Assembly: GCA_900617975.1 (NCBI GenBank)
Contig: UZAE01013622.1
Location: 1-10,984 of the forward strand
DNA: 10,984 bases
Reading direction: 5' to 3'
From: Rodentolepis nana
Lineage: Eukaryota; Platyhelminthes; Cestoda; Cyclophyllidea; Hymenolepididae
The notes below the pieces were generated by a model. That model was given only the letters and a program-made list of their open reading frames with translations, did not search any database and was not told where the DNA came from. Positions 7,028 through 10,984 of the stretch are shown here, piece by piece. The translations under genes were made by a program, and so were the position numbers. Position 1 is the first letter of the stretch. Each line of letters starts with the position of its first letter.

Positions 7028-9118
7028 CTAAAACAAATACGCTCGTGAGAAATAAGACATCTATTTGTTGCTGTTGTACCTATGAATTGAATGCCTCGTC
7101 TATTGTTCACTATTCTAAGTGCTACTATAGGTAATTTAGTTAATAATCAAGCTCACAGCAAATTCGATCAGATATTTCGTTATGTATCAGGGAAGTAAAT
7201 TCACAAAATAGAAATAAAAAATAATGACCAATCAAATGCATCTTGAAATATCTTTTCGTTTACATTTAATGAAATGAAGTTTTTGCACCCTCGGTAAATT
7301 TGAAACATTTCGTTCGCAAATTTCAGTCTATTGTAAATTAGGTGATTCGTTTAGGGATTTAATTACAAGTTGCTACCTATCGTTACATCGACCTGCCACC
7401 AATCCAATTACATGAGTATCTATCTTTAAATTATTGCTATTGGTCAATTTAGGACGGTCTTATATAAATATCTGGTGGGTGTCTACGGATGAATTTGTGT
7501 AAATCTTCATCCCTACATCCCCGAGTCTGACACAATCACATTTATATACATACCCACAGTGCTTTGTATTATTCTTAATTCCAAATAAATATCAAGATAT
7601 AACAAATCTATGCCTCATAAGAGAGGCGTTGTCCCAGAATCACACATTTGAAACCAGAACTGTTAGATCGTACGACTTCTCCTGTCATTGAATAAAGTTA
7701 AACTGATTAGTGAAGATGACCTTTGACGAAAAGTGTAAACGATGGCACCATTTACCTCAAATTTTACCGAATTAAGATTCCTAACAATTGAATGCAAAAT
7801 TGCATGACTAAAAACTCATCTCATGAAGAAATTTCCTCTTTAATGTTTTTTTCTTCCACTGAACGAAGCATTCATATTTATACATCTTCCGCTCAAATTG
7901 TAGCGGCTATGAAGTTTGTTGATTAACTGATTTTAATATAATTGACTCATAATTGAGAATATATGGCTATGCACTTCTTGATGGTTTGAACCACTATTAA
8001 CTTACCTATCTTACTTTGTTGTTGTTCCTTCAAAAAATATTTTTTTAGTTTGACCATTGTATTCCAACTCCATCCTCTTCCTAAACTCAAATATTTTTAG
8101 TACCAAGCAGAGGAAGGTTTGGTTTTTGACCTACTTTCCCTAAAATATTACCCAATGAACCAGATATCCTTGGTTTTCTGTGAGGAATGGCCGTTCCATT
8201 TAACAAATCAAAAAAAAAATAGACACCAACCATTTCGTTTTTGCATCCACCTAATTAAAATAAACACACGAAATAGTTATGACGAAACACTGAAAGGCAT
8301 AACCTCGAACTTATTTCTAACTTCGAGCAGAAAACGATAGAAAAAATTATTTAAATTACGATATCTTGGAAATTCTACATTCAATTTAATGAAATCTCGT
8401 GTTAGAAAGTAAGATGAGCAATGCGACTAGATGATTGGCCAGAGAAAAATCGCAAAGAGCCAATAGCTATCTTATGCAGCGGTGATTTTATGAAAGCCAA
8501 ATATTAAGTCCACGATTAATTAGATAATTAGTCCATTCGAATGAATGAAGAGGATTGGAACAAAAGAAGAGGGTGGGATTTAAGAGGAAATTGAAATCGG
8601 GATTTCAAAGCAATCAAAGGGGTACTACGTTACCAGTGAAGTAATACGTCTAATTGTTCAAGCAAAGTGACTATTCAATAAGCTCAAACATCCTGGACAC
8701 TAATTTTCTCATCGATTTTGAATTTTGAAACGCAAGATTCACTTTGAATAAATGTTTTATAACTTGAATCCAAAAAAAGCGAATAAAGTATGCTCCTCTA
8801 ACCGGCCACACTTCACCCCCACAAAATGACCTTCATCCCACTCCTTCCCTACCTCCCTGGACTTTATAGTTATCAGATTTTAGTTTGTTTTCACATAATG
8901 GTAAACTGTGCCATTTTTTACACTGTTTATGTCATAATGCTAATAAAATAATGTGAAAATTAAGCATAGCAACCTCAATTTACCTAGCAATACGAATTAA
9001 AAAAGTTTCAGATGGGAAAATAGCACTTTATATTCTGCCAAATGTCAAACGTAAAAAATGCGAATTTCATTCAAATATGACTACTTCTTTCCGAAAAAAA
9101 ATACAATTTCAAATTAAT

Positions 9119-9134
9119 AGCAGCATTTGCTGCT
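9119..9134. repeat. perfect short inverted repeat at the island edge
   Basis: AGCAGCA and TGCTGCT are exact reverse complements separated by two T bases. The hairpin sits at the sharp base-composition step where the CpG-rich segment begins. Confidence 0.7.
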
Positions 9135-9420
9135 GTTGAGGAGGAGAATAACAGAACGCATTTGAGAGGAAGAAGGAATCCAAGGCGTCATTTGAGCAGA
9201 ATAAACGGCGGCAGAAAGCGAGCAAATGATGCAGAGATGAAGCGCAATCCCTCAACCCTGCCTGTGCGCATACGCAATGGTGTTAACTCAGTTGCGCGAA
9301 CGCCTACCTCGTGAACTGACCAATAAGCACATAAGGGAACTACCTACCCTCAAGGTCGCTCCTGGATTCGAACAAGTTAGCACATGGGCGGATTTCATAA
9401 ATCGATAAACGCGGGCGTGA
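9119..9420. promoter_or_regulatory. intronic CpG-rich island, candidate alternative promoter or enhancer
   Basis: This stretch is clearly richer in G+C and CpG than anything around it, with about a dozen or more CG dinucleotides clustered between 9157 and 9420. It includes TGCGCATACGCA at 9265-9276, one mismatch from the palindromic NRF-1/Ewg consensus TGCGCATGCGCA, and a CCAAT motif (GACCAATAAG) near 9318. NRF-1-type sites mark housekeeping and neuronal promoters in animals, and liprin genes are known to use alternative 5' ends. A plus-strand frame is open from 9081 to 9316 but has no early ATG and no family I recognise. Function is inferred from composition and motifs only, and direction is unknown. 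Confidence 0.35.
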
Positions 9421-9470
9421 CAATATGGTAGAGGGGGAGGAGATGATGGGGTGGCAAAATTCTACCTTCT

Positions 9471-9486
9471 CATCATCATCATCATC
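9471..9486 (+). repeat. short CAT trinucleotide microsatellite
   Basis: There are five CAT units (CATCATCATCATCAT), followed by CGGCG. Too short to be a notable expansion. Confidence 0.85.
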
Positions 9487-10977
9487 GGCGTCCAAACGTC
9501 ACTCCTTAGCTTTCTTTTCTTCATCGTAACTGATACCACTCTATGCGAACATGCCTCCCTTTAAACCATGCCCAAGTTGTGACCTCAAAGTTAAATTCTC
9601 TTAATCCTCAATGCTCGATAATACTCAAATAAGAATATATTTTTGGATTAAATACTTGATATGCATCTTTTTACTCTAGAGGAGGCCGGATAGATGTCAT
9701 TCTATAATAAGTTACCACAATTTTTCTGTTGAGGAGCCAACAGTGAGCTCAGAACACACCAGGTGAATTCAATTCAATGTAAATTTAGCGAATGTAAATG
9801 ATTTTCTGTTGCGACATACGATGGGAGCATCTTGCTACGAACTGGGTAGTCCACAGCAGTTAATCTAATGTCTGATGTGCCAAACGATCCATTTCACATC
9901 GCCTCAAGTTCCAACCCCAAGAATAGAAGCTGAAAGGGATTTTGATTACACTTATTCTGCTGATAAATTTGTCTTTTGAAAGTTTACTTGCCAAAACATA
10001 TTAACTGACTTGGATTCAAGTGCAGTAGATAGGTAGCTGTCTATTAGAGATGTCAGCATTTATTTGAGACATTCGACGACTCTTATCAATGAATATGATG
10101 GAATAAGTATTGGGGTGGTTAATCATACTCCATCTTCATCCTTACTATGTCCCCTACATACTACTTGACTGAAGATTAATTGAAGCTGATGGAATATTCA
10201 AGAGGTATTGGGTTGTTTCCATTAGTTTGTTATTTTTTTATCTTATTCAGGCATGGTTCTTACAATTCGCCATGTTCTTGAAGGTTATAATAACAGAAAA
10301 GTATGAATAAAGTTCGTAATTCCACTTATACATGAGTTGGAAATGGCATCGATGGATCTGCAGGGTGAGAAGCACGTATTTTATCAGCCATTTCTTTCGT
10401 CAAACTTGATCAGTGCATTTGGCCATTCCACTCAGTGGGTGATACACAAAAAATGCAGGAAACTTTTATTGATCTTGAGTTCAATAAGTGAATACTCAAG
10501 TACCCAAAAGGTAGAATTGGATGAATTTTATCAAATTCAAGGTATGCATGAAGTTGCGAGGCTGATGAATAATTTTTTGAGGACACACCTTCCCTTCCAA
10601 ACCAATTCTTTTATTTCAATTCAATTAAAATTTTAATAAAGAGGTCATTACTATGGTGAGCGGAATTTGTCCCACTTTCCACTGCTTTGTGCTTAATATT
10701 TGGTGCTAACAGTCGCCAAATATTTAATTAATTAATGCAAGAAATGAGATAGTAATTATTGGTTGCAACTTCAAAGGTTGCCTCAATTCGAAATTATGTC
10801 ATAATGATTTAAAGGGCTATCGATCGTATCTAGTACATGAAAACCATAAAAACATGAACCATTATTATTAACCACAGTAGTATTAAAAAAACAGGATTTT
10901 TAATTGTGAACAGCAACTGACATCGATTAAGGATAAGTCCAACAAATAATAAAAGGGAAGATAGGAAAGTGTCTTAC

Positions 10978-10984
10978 TTCGCTG
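10978..10984 (-). CDS. Liprin-alpha: probable 3' tip of the upstream liprin-alpha exon, clipped by the window edge
   Basis: The last seven bases read CAGCGAA on the minus strand and are followed by a consensus donor, GTAAGA (GT at 10977-10976). The next exon begins in phase 0, so the tip would be ..C AGC GAA, that is ?-Ser-Glu just ahead of DILTCTRELN. In known liprins the residues here end a short ...LPQ stretch, so a small polar residue pair is acceptable. I found no family motif of the preceding exon (FEQLM..., ERDSLQRQ...) anywhere between 7028 and 10977, so that exon must lie at or beyond this edge. Only seven bases are visible, so the call rests on donor quality, phase and absence of alternatives. 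Confidence 0.35.

Larger units (their letters stand above)
7028..10977 (-). other. liprin-alpha intron, about 3.95 kb
   Basis: This is intron sequence upstream of exon 6926-7027. Its far end is provisional because the upstream exon is only glimpsed at the window edge. It is AT-rich with many stops in all frames. The exception is the GC- and CpG-richer island at about 9119-9420, followed by a short CAT microsatellite at 9471-9486. A pyrimidine-rich patch lies around 8814-8860. An open frame on the plus strand (first ATG 10343, stop ending 10636) is probably fortuitous. I see no liprin motif and no recognisable transposon protein. Confidence 0.6.

Noticed and set aside
8119..8340. Plus-strand frame of 73 residues
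   Set aside because: It starts at TTG, is unrecognised, and lies in featureless AT-rich intron.
9119..9134. MicroRNA precursor at the AGCAGCA/TGCTGCT hairpin
   Set aside because: The stem is only seven pairs with a two-base loop, too short for a microRNA precursor.
10252..10306. Possible small plus-strand exon after the pyrimidine tract near 10250
   Set aside because: A good-looking acceptor is followed by ATG but the frame stops after about 17 codons, and no partner exon was found.

Overview
The window is AT-rich eukaryotic DNA with no prokaryotic-style gene layout. It holds internal exons of one large, intron-rich gene on the minus strand, and the rest is intron carrying retroelement remnants. 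The exons encode the N-terminal coiled-coil region of liprin-alpha (the PPFIA family). This scaffold organises presynaptic active zones and cell-adhesion complexes and binds LAR-type receptor phosphatases, ELKS, RIM, CASK and kinesin-3. Drifted coiled-coil residues, long AT-rich introns and LINE-type retroelements suggest a protostome invertebrate, most likely an arthropod. I cannot name the lineage from this window.

Layout in the gene's 5'-to-3' direction, from high to low coordinates. At the right edge a donor-like GTAAGA closes a probable exon of which only seven bases are visible (10978-10984). An intron of about 3.95 kb follows. It contains a CpG-rich island (about 9119-9420) with a near-perfect NRF-1/Ewg-type site. 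Exon 6926-7027 (34 codons, ending ...NNTR) joins in phase 0, across an intron of about 3.85 kb, to exon 2857-3075 (73 codons, [16 protein letters not shown]... to ...HHKALDEK). A 335-bp intron leads to exon 2218-2521 (VRERL...), whose 3' border is uncertain. Everything from 2217 to 1 is intron that continues off the left edge.

The introns hold one related set of retroelements. A 178-bp, 5'-truncated LINE fragment (1573-1750, minus) still encodes a decayed C-terminal zinc-knuckle and has a 16-bp target-site duplication with one mismatch. A 314-bp SINE-like element (6543-6856, plus) ends in an AAAT-repeat tail and has a perfect 14-bp duplication. A second, older copy lies at 1145-1400 and a third is clipped at 1-67. 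LINE and SINE-like copies share their terminal 70-80 bp, as in LINE-mobilised SINEs. Both longer SINE-like copies keep a pair of 17-nt inverted arms.

Other items are long G homopolymers, one with an unresolved N at 6141, a 14-bp perfect palindrome and several AT-rich hairpins. I see no rRNA, tRNA, CRISPR array, operon or credible complete second gene. The strongest material for follow-up is the LINE/SINE tail sharing with the conserved foldback, and the intronic CpG-rich island.
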